Shown piece after piece: positions 1 to 9,295 of a DNA stretch of 64,000 nucleotides (positions are counted from its first letter, which is position 1; each line of letters starts with the position of its first letter). Where the stretch lies: positions 62,001 through 126,000 of the forward strand of contig NZ_QOVF01000002.1 of the NCBI RefSeq assembly GCF_008365385.1, read 5' to 3'. A model generated the notes under the pieces. That model searched no databases, was not told where the DNA came from, and was given only the letters and a program-made list of their open reading frames with translations. Position numbers and translations under genes: made by a program. The DNA comes from Halopseudomonas laoshanensis. Its GTDB lineage: Bacteria > Pseudomonadota > Gammaproteobacteria > Pseudomonadales > Pseudomonadaceae.

Positions 1-693
1 GACTTTTTTTGCTTCTTGCTCGGATTGGCCATGGTTGATGCCGGCAATCCGATCTACCTGACCGGCCATACGCACCAGGTTGACCAGGCTTTCTTCCACG
101 TCGTGGACCAGCGTGGTCACACGCTTGATCACCTGACCGGTGAGATCCTGATAGTCCTGGGCGATAAGAATATCGTTGAGGTTCGAGCTGACCTGGGCAC
201 TGGTTTCTTCGGTCTTGGTGAGGAACTCGCCCATGCGCTTATACAGCTCGCGAAACTCACCGGCTTCCATCTCACGCCGTTGCAGACGCTGCCAGTCGGC
301 GCGCAGGGCACTGGCTTCTGCGCCAAGGCTGGAGACGATAGGCGCACTGGTTTCGACCAGGTCCATGGTGCGGTTGGCGGCTTTATCAGTCAGTTTGACC
401 ACATAATCAAGGCGGTCCGAGGCATCCGAAATCTTGGAGACTTCAACGCCATCAGCCAATGCGTGGGAGGTATCTATCTGGAAGTTGACGATTGAACTGT
501 GCAACGCCCGGGTCAACTGACCCACTTCGTAATACAAGCCGCGATCGCGCGCCTGGTTGATTGCATGTATGACCAGTATGGCTTCGCCGTACTGGCCCTT
601 TTCCAGGTAATCGACCAGTTGCCGCGCATTATCTTTGAGGGAATGTTCGAATTCCTGAGCGGTTGCCTGGCCGGGATCCTTACTTAACGCCAT
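1..693 (-). CDS. cheZ: Protein phosphatase CheZ (partial, C-terminus cut by window edge)
   Basis: CheZ removes phosphate from CheY-P and so sets flagellar switching. Translating the minus strand from the ATG at 693 gives MALSKDPGQATAQEFEHSL, then 231 codons open to the window edge, so roughly the last 30 residues are missing. The signature segment AQDYQDLTGQVIKRV near residues 188-202 carries the conserved Asp and Gln that act on CheY-P. It lies 21 bp downstream of cheY on the same strand and closes the visible flhA-flhF-fleN-fliA-cheY-cheZ order. The identification is firm because sequence and synteny agree. Confidence 0.95.
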   Translation of the reverse strand, partial: MALSKDPGQATAQEFEHSLKDNARQLVDYLEKGQYGEAILVIHAINQARDRGLYYEVGQLTRALHSSIVNFQIDTSHALADGVEVSKISDASDRLDYVVKLTDKAANRTMDLVETSAPIVSSLGAEASALRADWQRLQRREMEAGEFRELYKRMGEFLTKTEETSAQVSSNLNDILIAQDYQDLTGQVIKRVTTLVHDVEESLVNLVRMAGQVDRIAGINHGQSEQEAKKV

Positions 694-714
694 AACCTGT
701 ACCCCGGATAATTA

Positions 715-1092
715 TTATTTTGCCTGAACCCGCTCGAAGATCTTCTCGATCTTTTCTTTCAACGCTTGAGCAGTGAAAGGCTTGACCACATAACCATTGA
801 CGCCGGCCTGCGCCGCTTCAATGATCTGGTCGCGCTTGGCTTCAGCCGTCACCATCAGCACCGGCAGATTTTTCAGGCGGTCGTCGGCACGCACCGCGCG
901 CAGCAGATCAATGCCACTCATGCCCGGCATGTTCCAGTCGGTCACCAGGAAGTCAAAGCTGCCGCTCTGCAACATCGGCAAGGCCGAGGTTCCATCGTCG
1001 GCTTCTGCCGTATTGGTGAAACCCAGGTCGCGCAACAGATTCTTGATAATGCGCCTCATCGTTGAAAAATCATCAACGATGAGAATTTTCAT
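715..1092 (-). CDS. cheY: Chemotaxis response regulator CheY
   Basis: Single receiver domain of 125 residues that binds the flagellar switch when phosphorylated. Visible are the acidic pair D7/D8, the phospho-acceptor D52 in VTDWNMPG, T82 and K104 (VVKPF), so all catalytic residues are present. The ATG at 1092 gives the family-typical start [14 protein letters not shown]. However, a strong GGAGG (plus-strand CCTCC at 1110-1114) is 17 nt away from that ATG and only 5 nt from an in-frame TTG at 1104, so translation may begin four residues earlier (MDKNMKIL). The gene follows fliA after a 195-bp spacer containing a hairpin. Confidence 0.97.
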   Translation of the reverse strand: MKILIVDDFSTMRRIIKNLLRDLGFTNTAEADDGTSALPMLQSGSFDFLVTDWNMPGMSGIDLLRAVRADDRLKNLPVLMVTAEAKRDQIIEAAQAGVNGYVVKPFTAQALKEKIEKIFERVQAK

Positions 1093-1190
1093 ATTCTTGT
1101 CCAAGTCGACCTCCGTACAAACCAGGAAGAGTGCACTGTCACACTCCGTTAAGCTACTGGCCAAACAAGCCTTGTAAACTCAATAGCTGC

Positions 1191-1229
1191 CAGTGTAACC
1201 GGAGTGGCCATCCGGTGTTGCTTACACTG
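1191..1229. repeat. Nested inverted repeat in the fliA-cheY spacer
   Basis: Outer arms CAGTGTAA (1191-1198) and TTACACTG (1222-1229) enclose inner arms CCGGA (1199-1203) and TCCGG (1211-1215). No T-tract follows on either strand, so it is not a classical terminator. It could be an RNA processing structure, an attenuator or an operator between fliA and cheY. Confidence 0.6.
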
Positions 1230-1287
1230 ACATTCAATACTTATTCTTCCAGTCCAGCCGGGCATTGTCCGGATACCGGGAACAAAA

Positions 1288-2025
1288 TCAATCGTTTCGC
1301 CATCCACTGAGCCTTGCGCGCAGTCGCGCGGCACACTGACTATGCAGTTGGCTGACGCGCGACTCGCTGACGCCGAGCACCGCACCAATCTCTTTCAGGT
1401 TCAGCTCTTCATCGTAATACAGCGACAATAACAGCCGTTCGCGCTCCGGCAAGCCTTCAATCGCTTCCACCAGGGCCGCGCGAAAGCGTTGATCCTGCAA
1501 ACCGCCCAAAGGCTCTTCATCGCTGTGCGCATCGGCCCGCGTACCGCTTTCGAGCAGCTCATCGAAACTGAACAGCTTGCTACCGGAGGTATCGTTGAGA
1601 ATGGCGTAATACTCTTCCAGGCTCATCTCCAGCTCGGCGGCGATCTCATGATCCTTGGCATCACGACCCAGGCGCGACTCTACTGCACGCACCGCATCGC
1701 TGACCATCCGGGTATTACGATGCACAGAACGTGGCGCCCAGTCACCCTTGCGCACCTCATCCAGCATCGCGCCACGAATACGGATACCCGCGTAGGTTTC
1801 AAAACTGGCGCCCTTGCCACTTTCAAATTTGCGCGAGGCCTCGAGCAAGCCAATCATGCCGGCCTGTATAAGATCATCGACCTGAACGCTGGAAGGCAGA
1901 CGGGCGAGCATGTGATAAGCGATGCGTTTCACCAAAGGGGCATATTGGGAAACCAACTGATCCTGATTGTTAGCGGAACACTGTGCGCGTGTATACATGC
2001 TCAATCCACCAGCCGTTTGTGTCAT
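1288..2025 (-). CDS. fliA: Flagellar sigma factor FliA (sigma-28)
   Basis: FliA directs RNA polymerase to late flagellar, chemoreceptor and chemotaxis promoters. The 245 residues show region 2 (YAPLVKRIAYHML, VDDLIQAGMIGLLEA, GASFETYAGIRIRGAMLDE) and region 4 with its helix-turn-helix (LNLKEIGAVLGVSESRVSQL). The length matches the family. Its start overlaps the fleN stop by 4 bp, so the two are probably translationally coupled. FleN is known in Pseudomonas to restrain flagellar gene expression. A FliA-type promoter lies before the chemoreceptor gene at 29811-31433 in this same window. Confidence 0.97.
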   Translation of the reverse strand: MTQTAGGLSMYTRAQCSANNQDQLVSQYAPLVKRIAYHMLARLPSSVQVDDLIQAGMIGLLEASRKFESGKGASFETYAGIRIRGAMLDEVRKGDWAPRSVHRNTRMVSDAVRAVESRLGRDAKDHEIAAELEMSLEEYYAILNDTSGSKLFSFDELLESGTRADAHSDEEPLGGLQDQRFRAALVEAIEGLPERERLLLSLYYDEELNLKEIGAVLGVSESRVSQLHSQCAARLRARLSGWRND

Positions 2026-2849
2026 AGGCCTGAACCCGTCTGCTGCACCAGGCGCTCGACGAAAAATTCAAGATGCCCACGTGGGTTGGCCGGCAGGGGC
2101 CAGGCATCTACTTTTTGCGCGATGCCTCGAATGGCGATGGAGGCTTTGCTGCGCGGGAATACTTCATAGATCGCACGCTGCTTCTGCACTGCTTTGCGCA
2201 CGTTCTCATCATAGGGCACTGCTCCCACATACTGCAGAGCAACATCAAGAAAGCGGTCCGTCACTTTGGTCAGCTTAGCAAAAACAGTCCGGCCTTCCTG
2301 TGGCGTATGTACCATATTGGCCAATACGCGGAAGCGGGTCATGCCGTGATCGCGATTGAGCAGCTTGATCAGCGCGTAGGCGTCGGTAATCGAAGTCGGT
2401 TCATCGCACACCACCACCAGCACTTCCTGGGCGGCGCGCACGAAGCTGACGACCGAGTCGCCAATGCCGGCCGCGGTATCAACGATCAGCACATCGATGT
2501 TGTCGCCAATATCGCTGAACGCCTGAATCAACCCGGCGTGCTGCTGGGGGTTGAGGTTGACCATGGTCGCGGCGCCGGAAGCCGCTGGCACTATGCGCAT
2601 GCCGCCCGGGCCATTCAGAAGCACATCACGTAATTCGCAGGTCCCTTCAAGCACGTCGGCCAAGGTGGCTTTAGGCTTGAGACCCAGCAATACATCGACG
2701 TTGGCCAAGCCAAGGTCGGCATCAAGCAGCACCACACGCCGCCCCATGTCGGCCAGGGCGATGCCCAGGTTGACCGACACGTTGGTTTTGCCGATACCAC
2801 CTTTGCCGCCGGTGACCGCGATAACCTGAACCGGATGTTTGCTGCCCAT
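2022..2849 (-). CDS. fleN: Flagellar number regulator FleN (FlhG), MinD-like ATPase
   Basis: FleN is a ParA/MinD-type ATPase that keeps polar flagella to one and antagonises the activator FleQ. The deviant Walker A motif GGKGGIGKTNVSV is near residues 14-26, with DADLGLANVD and VDTAAGIGDSVV following as switch motifs. The C-terminus LPANPRGHLEFFVERLV is characteristic of Pseudomonas FleN. At 275 residues it is close to the usual length. It sits 43 bp downstream of flhF and overlaps fliA by 4 bp. Confidence 0.96.
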   Translation of the reverse strand: MGSKHPVQVIAVTGGKGGIGKTNVSVNLGIALADMGRRVVLLDADLGLANVDVLLGLKPKATLADVLEGTCELRDVLLNGPGGMRIVPAASGAATMVNLNPQQHAGLIQAFSDIGDNIDVLIVDTAAGIGDSVVSFVRAAQEVLVVVCDEPTSITDAYALIKLLNRDHGMTRFRVLANMVHTPQEGRTVFAKLTKVTDRFLDVALQYVGAVPYDENVRKAVQKQRAIYEVFPRSKASIAIRGIAQKVDAWPLPANPRGHLEFFVERLVQQTGSGL

Positions 2850-2892
2850 CTGCGTGGCTTACCTTGTTATCAATAAAACTGTTGAACGTCTG

Positions 2893-4254
2893 TTAACCAG
2901 CACGCTGATTGTGCAGTATACCGGCAAACACATCAGCCATCGCCTGATCGGGCGGGCTTTCGTTGCCGGCCAGGCTTACCGCCCGGCTAACCAGTTGGTG
3001 GCCAACGGCACGGCTTATATCATCCGGAATGCGCTGGCCATCTGCCAGATAGGCTACCGGTAAACCCTGCTGCATAGCCAGACCCAATACTTCACCAAGA
3101 GTAGCCGACTCGTCCACCTTGGTGATCACACAACCATCCAGGCCACACACCTTGTAGGTGTGATATGCGGCCTTGAGCACCTGATACTGACTGGTTGCAG
3201 CCAATACCAGCAGCTTGCTGACATTGGTACCCAAGGCGGCCAGTTGGCTTAGTTGACCCTGAAGATGCGGGTCCTGAGCCTGCAGACCTGCGGTATCCAG
3301 CAACACCAGGCGTTTGCCGGAAAATTCCTTGAGCACGTCGGCAAGGCCATTCTGCTCGTCCACCACCCGCACCGGCACGTTCAGAATACGGCCCAGGGTG
3401 CGCAGTTGCTCATGCGCACCTATGCGATAGGTATCCATGGTTACCAGGGCCACGTGCTGGCTGCCGTGTTTGAGCACATAGCGCGCCGCCAGTTTGCCCA
3501 GCGTGGTGGTCTTGCCAGAGCCGGTCGGACCGACCAGCGCAATCACACCGCCCTCTTCAATCAATTCATCACGGATAACCGGAATGCTGTGAGACAGGTG
3601 CGCCAGCAACATGCGCCACGCCTGGCGGGTGTTGGGCTCATCGGCAACCAGACGCAACAGCTTCTGGCTAAGCTCAGCGGGCAGACCCAGCTGGGTCAGG
3701 CGGCGCCACAGGCTGGCCTGACGCGGCTGCTGTTGATTGATCTGACCCCAGGCCATATTGCCCAACTGCGCTTCGAGCATCTCACGCAGCCCAGCAATTT
3801 CCGCGCGCATCGCGCTCAAGCCTGATCCGGACTCGGCTTCCGGTTCTGCAACCCGTGGAGCTGGTTCCGGTTTGATCTTGGCCGAGGCCGGTTGCGCCAT
3901 CTCGTTATTGAGGCGGTCAAGAAAATCCTGTGCTTCGGGCGAACCATCCTGCGCCGCCTGGCGCAGGGTTTCGCCAAACAACTGACGGTTGACGCTGGGG
4001 CCTGAGCTGGCGCGTTCCCCCGCTTCAAGCTGAGCCCGGGCAGTGACAATGCGCTCCTGGGTCTTTTTCAGCTCTTGGCTCAAGCCTGGCGTGGGTGGAG
4101 TCAGCCGTGGCGCTTCGTAATCCACTGCGGCAGTCAGCTCCACGCCGCCAACCACGCGGCGATTGGCGATGATGGAAGCATCGGCACCGAGCTCGTCGCG
4201 TACCAGCTTCATCGCCTGGCGCATGTCTGCGGCAAAGAAACGTTTTACTTTCAT
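2893..4254 (-). CDS. flhF: Flagellar placement GTPase FlhF
   Basis: FlhF is an SRP-family GTPase that places the flagellum at the cell pole. The 453 residues comprise an N-terminal basic region (MKVKRFFAADMRQAMKLVRDEL), a variable middle, and a C-terminal NG domain with P-loop GPTGSGKTTTLGKLAARY, MDTYRIGAHEQL, LLDTAG and TKVDESATLG. It lies between flhA and fleN. The spacer before it holds a five-unit tandem repeat that begins next to the flhA stop. Confidence 0.96.
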   Translation of the reverse strand: MKVKRFFAADMRQAMKLVRDELGADASIIANRRVVGGVELTAAVDYEAPRLTPPTPGLSQELKKTQERIVTARAQLEAGERASSGPSVNRQLFGETLRQAAQDGSPEAQDFLDRLNNEMAQPASAKIKPEPAPRVAEPEAESGSGLSAMRAEIAGLREMLEAQLGNMAWGQINQQQPRQASLWRRLTQLGLPAELSQKLLRLVADEPNTRQAWRMLLAHLSHSIPVIRDELIEEGGVIALVGPTGSGKTTTLGKLAARYVLKHGSQHVALVTMDTYRIGAHEQLRTLGRILNVPVRVVDEQNGLADVLKEFSGKRLVLLDTAGLQAQDPHLQGQLSQLAALGTNVSKLLVLAATSQYQVLKAAYHTYKVCGLDGCVITKVDESATLGEVLGLAMQQGLPVAYLADGQRIPDDISRAVGHQLVSRAVSLAGNESPPDQAMADVFAGILHNQRAG

Positions 4255-4318
4255 GGCTGACTCACCCTCTACATTCGTTTAACTGACTCGGCGGCGTTAG
4301 CGCTGCGTGTCTAATTCT

Positions 4319-4393
4319 GAGCCTTTCAGCTTTGGGCCCTTTAGCTTTGGGCCCTTTAGCTTTGGGCCCTTTAGCTTTGAGCCTTTCAGCTTT
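4319..4393. repeat. Five tandem 15-bp units between flhA and flhF
   Basis: Units lie at 4319-4333, 4334-4348, 4349-4363, 4364-4378 and 4379-4393. The three inner units are identical (GGGCCCTTTAGCTTT). The two outer ones are identical to each other and differ from the inner ones at two bases (GAGCCTTTCAGCTTT). The last unit contains the flhA stop codon (4386-4388). The symmetric outer/inner pattern suggests duplication of an inner unit. Copy number could vary between strains. Confidence 0.9.
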
Positions 4394-6512
4394 GGCCAAC
4401 CGTCGCGACAATGGTGACCTGCTTGCTGTCCGGTATTTCCTGGTAGGACAACACGTGGGCGCCAGGCGCCGCATAGCGGACAAACTTGGCCATCATCCCG
4501 CGGACCGGACCAGCGACCAGCAGTATCGCTGGCTTGCCCTGCACTTCCTGACGTTGCACCGCATCGGCCAGTGAGCGCTGAAGCTTTTCCGCCATGCCCG
4601 GCTCGAGCATGATGCCGTCATCACCACCCTGCCCGGCCTTCTGTAGACTCTGTAGCAACATCTGTTCCAACCTTGGCTCCAATGTGATCACAGGTAGCTC
4701 GGAGTCAAGCCCTACAATGCTTTGCACGATGGAGCGCGACAGCGAGACGCGCACGGCGGAGATCAACGCGCCAGGATCTTGACTCTTGCCTGGCTGGTTG
4801 GCGATGGCCTCGGCAATGGTCCGGATATCCCGAACCGGCACCTGCTCCTGAAGCAGACCCTGCAATACCTTGAGCAGTCCGGACAGCGAAATGGTCCCGG
4901 GCACCAGCTCTTCCGCCAGCTTCGGCGAGGCTTTAGCCAGTACCTGCAACAGTTGCTGCACCTCTTCGTGGCCGATCAGCTCATGCGCATGCTTGTTCAG
5001 GATCTGATTCAGGTGCGTGGCAACAACCGTACTGGCGTCAACCACGGTGTAGCCGAGCGACTGGGCCTGATCCTTCTGCATCGGCTCAATCCAGATGGCG
5101 TCCAGCCCGAACGCCGGATCCTTGCCGGCGAGGCCCTTGATCTCGCCAAAAACCTGACCCGGATTGATCGCCAGCTCGCGATCGGGGTACACCTCGGCTT
5201 CGGCGACGCCGACACCCATCAAGGTCACGCGGTAGGCGTTCGGCGCCAGGTCAAGGTTGTCGCGGATATGTACCGAGGGCATCAGAAACCCCATGTCCTG
5301 GGATAGCTTCTTGCGCACGCCCTTGATTCTTGCCAGCAACTGCCCGCCCTGATTGCGATCCACCAGCGGAATCAGCCGGTAGCCGACTTCCAGCCCGACC
5401 ATATCTACCGGGGTAACGTCGTCCCAGCCCAGCTCGCGGGTTTCAGGACGCGGCGCGGCCGGTACATCCGTAGCCCGGCGCTGTACTTCCTGCTCGGCGT
5501 TCTGCTTGAGTCGCTGGCGATTGGCGATGAAGTAGGCTGCGCCTGCGGCTAACGCGCCAAGACTCAGGAAAGAAAAGTGCGGCATGCCGGGAATCAGACC
5601 CATAACGATCATGATCGCTGCCGCAATGGCCAGCGCCTTGGGCGAGGCAAACATCTGGCGGTTGACCTGCGAGCCCATGTCTTCCGAGGTGGATACTCGG
5701 GTCACCATGATCGCCGCGGCGGTAGACAGGAGCAGCGAGGGGATCTGGGCAACCAGGCCGTCACCGATGGTCAGCAGGACATAGATGCGCCCGGCATCGC
5801 CAAAGCTGAGGCCGTGCTGGGCCATACCAATAGCAAGGCCGCCAATGATGTTAATAAACAGAATCAGCAAGCCGGCGACGGCGTCGCCGCGTACGAATTT
5901 GCTCGCGCCGTCCATGGAGCCATAGAAGTCGGCTTCCTGGGCAACTTCCGTACGGCGCAATTTGGCCTGCTCCTGATCAATCAGACCGGCGTTCAAGTCT
6001 GCATCGATGGCCATCTGCTTGCCGGGCATCGCGTCCAGCGTGAATCGTGCGCTGACCTCGGAAATACGCCCGGCACCCTTGGTTACTACAACGAAGTTGA
6101 TGATCATCAGAATGGCAAACACCACCAGACCAACGACATAGTTGCCGCCAATCACCACTTCACCGAAGGCCTGAATCACCTTCCCGGCTGCGTCGCCACC
6201 CTCGTGACCGTACAGAAGCACGACCCGGGTGGACGCCACGTTCAGCGCCAGGCGCAGCAAGGTTGCGATCAGCAGAATGGTTGGAAAGACAGCAAAATCC
6301 AGCGGCCGCAAGGCGTAGGCGCAGACCAGTAGCACCACCAGCGACAACGCGATGTTGAAGGTAAAGAGCACATCCAGCAAAAAGGGTGGGACCGGCAACA
6401 TCATCATGCCGAGCATCACCAACAGCAGAATTGGCACACCCAGGGCGCCATGCCGCAATCCAGACAGATTGCTGCGAACGTTACTCATCATTTCTGCGCG
6501 GTCGACTGCCAT
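4386..6512 (-). CDS. flhA: Flagellar export apparatus protein FlhA
   Basis: FlhA is the large inner-membrane component of the flagellar type III export gate and docks chaperone-substrate complexes. Of 708 residues, about the first 330 hold eight hydrophobic segments around the FHIPEP signature region (STRVVLLYGHEGGDAAGKVIQ, and KGAGRISEVSARFTLDAMPG). The rest is the soluble cytoplasmic domain ending in VSYQEIPDSKQVTIVATVG-like sequence. The start MAVDRAEMMSNVRSN has a sigma-54-like element 59-73 bp upstream. The gene is divergent from the EAL gene at 6715. Confidence 0.97.
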   Translation of the reverse strand: MAVDRAEMMSNVRSNLSGLRHGALGVPILLLVMLGMMMLPVPPFLLDVLFTFNIALSLVVLLVCAYALRPLDFAVFPTILLIATLLRLALNVASTRVVLLYGHEGGDAAGKVIQAFGEVVIGGNYVVGLVVFAILMIINFVVVTKGAGRISEVSARFTLDAMPGKQMAIDADLNAGLIDQEQAKLRRTEVAQEADFYGSMDGASKFVRGDAVAGLLILFINIIGGLAIGMAQHGLSFGDAGRIYVLLTIGDGLVAQIPSLLLSTAAAIMVTRVSTSEDMGSQVNRQMFASPKALAIAAAIMIVMGLIPGMPHFSFLSLGALAAGAAYFIANRQRLKQNAEQEVQRRATDVPAAPRPETRELGWDDVTPVDMVGLEVGYRLIPLVDRNQGGQLLARIKGVRKKLSQDMGFLMPSVHIRDNLDLAPNAYRVTLMGVGVAEAEVYPDRELAINPGQVFGEIKGLAGKDPAFGLDAIWIEPMQKDQAQSLGYTVVDASTVVATHLNQILNKHAHELIGHEEVQQLLQVLAKASPKLAEELVPGTISLSGLLKVLQGLLQEQVPVRDIRTIAEAIANQPGKSQDPGALISAVRVSLSRSIVQSIVGLDSELPVITLEPRLEQMLLQSLQKAGQGGDDGIMLEPGMAEKLQRSLADAVQRQEVQGKPAILLVAGPVRGMMAKFVRYAAPGAHVLSYQEIPDSKQVTIVATVGQS

Positions 6513-6570
6513 GCGGTGAGGCTTCCCAGATCAATTTTTTGACGCTACATCGCGATTGCCTACCTCCTAC

Positions 6571-6585
6571 GCAAATTCCGTTCCA
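6571..6585 (-). promoter_or_regulatory. Sigma-54 (-24/-12) promoter for flhA
   Basis: The minus strand reads TGGAACGGAATTTGC. Against the RpoN consensus TGGCACG-N4-TTGC this has one mismatch, and the GG (-24) and GC (-12) doublets are intact. It ends 58 bp before the flhA ATG. Pseudomonas flhA is known to depend on RpoN and FleQ, which fits. Confidence 0.8.
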
Positions 6586-6714
6586 GCTAACAATTTATTT
6601 ATCTGATCACGCTCCCGTGAACTCCCGGTGCTATGCTCCAGAGCGGTTCGTTGCGCTTGCGCTGGACGAGCCTGAATGTAATGCGGACACTTTGACAGAA
6701 CCGGGACGCTGCAC

Positions 6715-9075
6715 ATGCCATGGACGTATCTTTTCAGGGTCAAAGCGTCAGGCATGCTGAGCATTCAACGCTCAATCATGTTGACCCTGAGCCTTCTCGT
6801 GGCTCTGTTCATTCTCGGCATGTGGCTGATGTCCAGCCTCAATCTGGGTTTCGCGCAAGGCGCCATGTCGGAGTTGCGCCAGCGCCAGATCACCGACACC
6901 TTTTACGCCAACCTCGGCCGCATCAATGCCCATCATCATCAGATGGAACAGAACACCGAGGATCTTGCTCGCCTCGGTGAGCTGTATCATCGCCTGTACC
7001 CCAGCCCCGGCAGATTTTCCGCAGTTCAGCTGCGGTTAAGCCTGAAACAGACACTTGCTGATTTTCCCGACGCTTATGGCAGCGCCATCCTTTATGCGCC
7101 AGGGGCGATTGGCCAGACTGCGTTTGGCATGCGCGCCTACCGGGATGCCAGCGAAATACGCACTGAGTCGGCCGGCACGGATTTTCATACGCGCGATTGG
7201 TACAAAACCATTGTCAGGGACCTGTCTGAGGACGGCTCGCTAGTTCGCAGTTATCACTGGACTTCGGCTTATTACAAGAATGACACCGGCAATGCCGTCA
7301 TCAGCCTGAGCACCCTGATGCATTCCGACGATGGTCAACCACTGGGCATCGCCGTGACTGACTGGGGCACTGACGAAGTGGTTGGTTTGGTCAGCCGGGT
7401 CAATGTCACCCCCGGCACCTTCTCTTTTCTCCTTGATAAAGAAAACCGCAACTTGTCGAGCCTGGCGCTGGCGGAGAACGTACAACTGGCCCAGCGCTTG
7501 ATTGAATCGATCACCAGCGGCAAGTTGCAAACGCTGCTGCCAGAAAAAGGCCCAGACTCGACCAGGCGACAATCTGCCAGCGCCATGCAGCAGTTGAAGC
7601 TGACAGTCGATGAAGAGGACTACGCCCTGTTCTTTTCATACACCCAGGCTGGCATGGTGTTCGGCATCGGCGTGCCGCAAAAAGAAATCGATGCGGTGCT
7701 GACCCCCATGCGCGACAGCAACCTGCGAATCGTCGCGCTGATCGGCAGCGTGCTGTTGCTGCTCTCGGCGCTGATTCTGTATATGGTGGGCAGTACTCTG
7801 CGGCAGTTGCGCACCTTGTATACCGACCCGTTGACGGGCCTGCCCAATCGCGAACGCCTGCTGGTGGACCTGAGCACTACCCGGGCCGCCAGCCTGATCC
7901 TGCTGAATATTGATGATTTTAAAGAGCTAAACGACTTTTACGGCCATCAATGCGGCGATCACGTGATCAAGTTGCTCGCTCAGGCCTTACAACGCTATCT
8001 AAAGCTGCAACCCAATGGCGCCAGCCGGCGGCTGTATCGAATGCCCGCCGACGAATTGGCGATCTGGATCCCGGGCGAGCATAGCGACGCCCATCTGCAG
8101 GCCAAACTGGATAAACTGATGACCTTTGTCGGTGAGCTGCGGATTGATTGGGAAGGCCAGAATATATCGCTGCATGTCAGCATGGGCCTGGCTAGCACTC
8201 GTTTACCCGATGGCAACCAACTTCCTGCAGAGCTGTTGCTGCCCAGCGCCAACATTGCCTTGAAACAGGCTCGGCTGACGCAGAACAGCTACCTGATTTA
8301 TGATCCAGTACACCGCGCGAGGGAGAACTACGAGTACAACCTGATCTGGGCCAACAAGCTGCGCACGGCGCTGGATGAGAAACGCATCGTGCCCTTCTTT
8401 CAACCCATCATCGATGTACACACCGGCCGCATCCTCAAATTCGAGTGCCTGGCGCGCATGATCGATGAAGCGGGCGAGCCGATCAGCCCCGCGCAGTTCC
8501 TGCCGGTGGCAAAAAAGATTCGTCTGTATCGCTACATTACCCGCTGCATGGTTGAACAATGTTTTGCCCGCTTTGCTGACAACCACTATGAATTCTCCCT
8601 GAACCTGTCTTGCGAAGACCTGCTCGACCCGCAACTTTGCGCGGAGATTATCAGCCGCCTGCAGAACAGTGGCATGGGCGACCGGGTGATTTTCGAGATC
8701 CTCGAATCCGAAGGCATCGAAAATTACGAATCGGTGCGATTGTTTATCGACAAGGTAAAAGCTCTGGGTTGCCGTATTGCGATTGACGACTTTGGCACTG
8801 GCTACTCGAACTTTGAGCATTTGCTGCGCTTGAACGTGGACCTGATCAAAATCGATGGCAGCTTGATACGTCAGCTCGATACCGACCCCAATGCCGTCAC
8901 CCTGACCCGCGGTATCGTCCGCTTCGCGAGCGAGCTTGGCATGCAGACCGTCGCTGAATTTGTGCACAGCCCGACCATCTATGATCACGTGAAAACCTTG
9001 GGCATTGATTACGCTCAAGGTGCCTGCATCGGCATGCCTGCCGCCGCGCTGGTTACAGAAATAAACCTGCGGTAA
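6715..9075 (+). CDS. Membrane Cache-GGDEF(degenerate)-EAL protein, predicted c-di-GMP phosphodiesterase (paralogue 1)
   Basis: Predicted inner-membrane enzyme of 786 residues. A first membrane segment (LTLSLLVALFILGMWLMSSL) is followed by a periplasmic Cache-type sensor with RDWY and a second membrane segment near residues 342-360. Then comes a GGDEF-like domain whose signature is replaced by MPADEL (443-448), so it should not make c-di-GMP. The C-terminal EAL domain keeps FECLAR (E577), NLSCEDL, FEILESEG, DDFGTGYSN, KIDGSLI and TVAEFV, the metal and catalytic set of active phosphodiesterases. The start is uncertain: ATG 6754 (MLSIQRS) is an alternative. It is highly similar to the protein at 10552-12951, and the signal it senses is unknown. 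Confidence 0.88.
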   Translation: MPWTYLFRVKASGMLSIQRSIMLTLSLLVALFILGMWLMSSLNLGFAQGAMSELRQRQITDTFYANLGRINAHHHQMEQNTEDLARLGELYHRLYPSPGRFSAVQLRLSLKQTLADFPDAYGSAILYAPGAIGQTAFGMRAYRDASEIRTESAGTDFHTRDWYKTIVRDLSEDGSLVRSYHWTSAYYKNDTGNAVISLSTLMHSDDGQPLGIAVTDWGTDEVVGLVSRVNVTPGTFSFLLDKENRNLSSLALAENVQLAQRLIESITSGKLQTLLPEKGPDSTRRQSASAMQQLKLTVDEEDYALFFSYTQAGMVFGIGVPQKEIDAVLTPMRDSNLRIVALIGSVLLLLSALILYMVGSTLRQLRTLYTDPLTGLPNRERLLVDLSTTRAASLILLNIDDFKELNDFYGHQCGDHVIKLLAQALQRYLKLQPNGASRRLYRMPADELAIWIPGEHSDAHLQAKLDKLMTFVGELRIDWEGQNISLHVSMGLASTRLPDGNQLPAELLLPSANIALKQARLTQNSYLIYDPVHRARENYEYNLIWANKLRTALDEKRIVPFFQPIIDVHTGRILKFECLARMIDEAGEPISPAQFLPVAKKIRLYRYITRCMVEQCFARFADNHYEFSLNLSCEDLLDPQLCAEIISRLQNSGMGDRVIFEILESEGIENYESVRLFIDKVKALGCRIAIDDFGTGYSNFEHLLRLNVDLIKIDGSLIRQLDTDPNAVTLTRGIVRFASELGMQTVAEFVHSPTIYDHVKTLGIDYAQGACIGMPAAALVTEINLR

Positions 9076-9295
9076 TTCTCAAATCTGCCGATACCCTTTA
9101 AGATACGATATCAAAACGTAATTATTTTGACGTCAAAACGGCCGAATGATGGCCAATTGGAATTTGTTTCTTTCAACAGTCGATAAGGTTTGCTAGCTTC
9201 TGTAGTAAGAATAAATACAGGCATCCCGCAGCGCGGCCTGACGTCGACCCACGCCTTATTGGCAGTAACCTCAATTGGTGTACATGGAGTAGTTG

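Noticed and set aside
4262-4483. Minus-strand reading frame with KAKGP repeats between flhA and flhF
   Set aside because: It is a translation of the 15-bp tandem repeat and overlaps the flhA end; no ribosome site or family.
9087-9186. GCCGATA and GTCGATAA look like FliA -10 elements before the Sel1 gene
   Set aside because: No TCAAG or TAAA -35 lies at the required 14-15 bp spacing.
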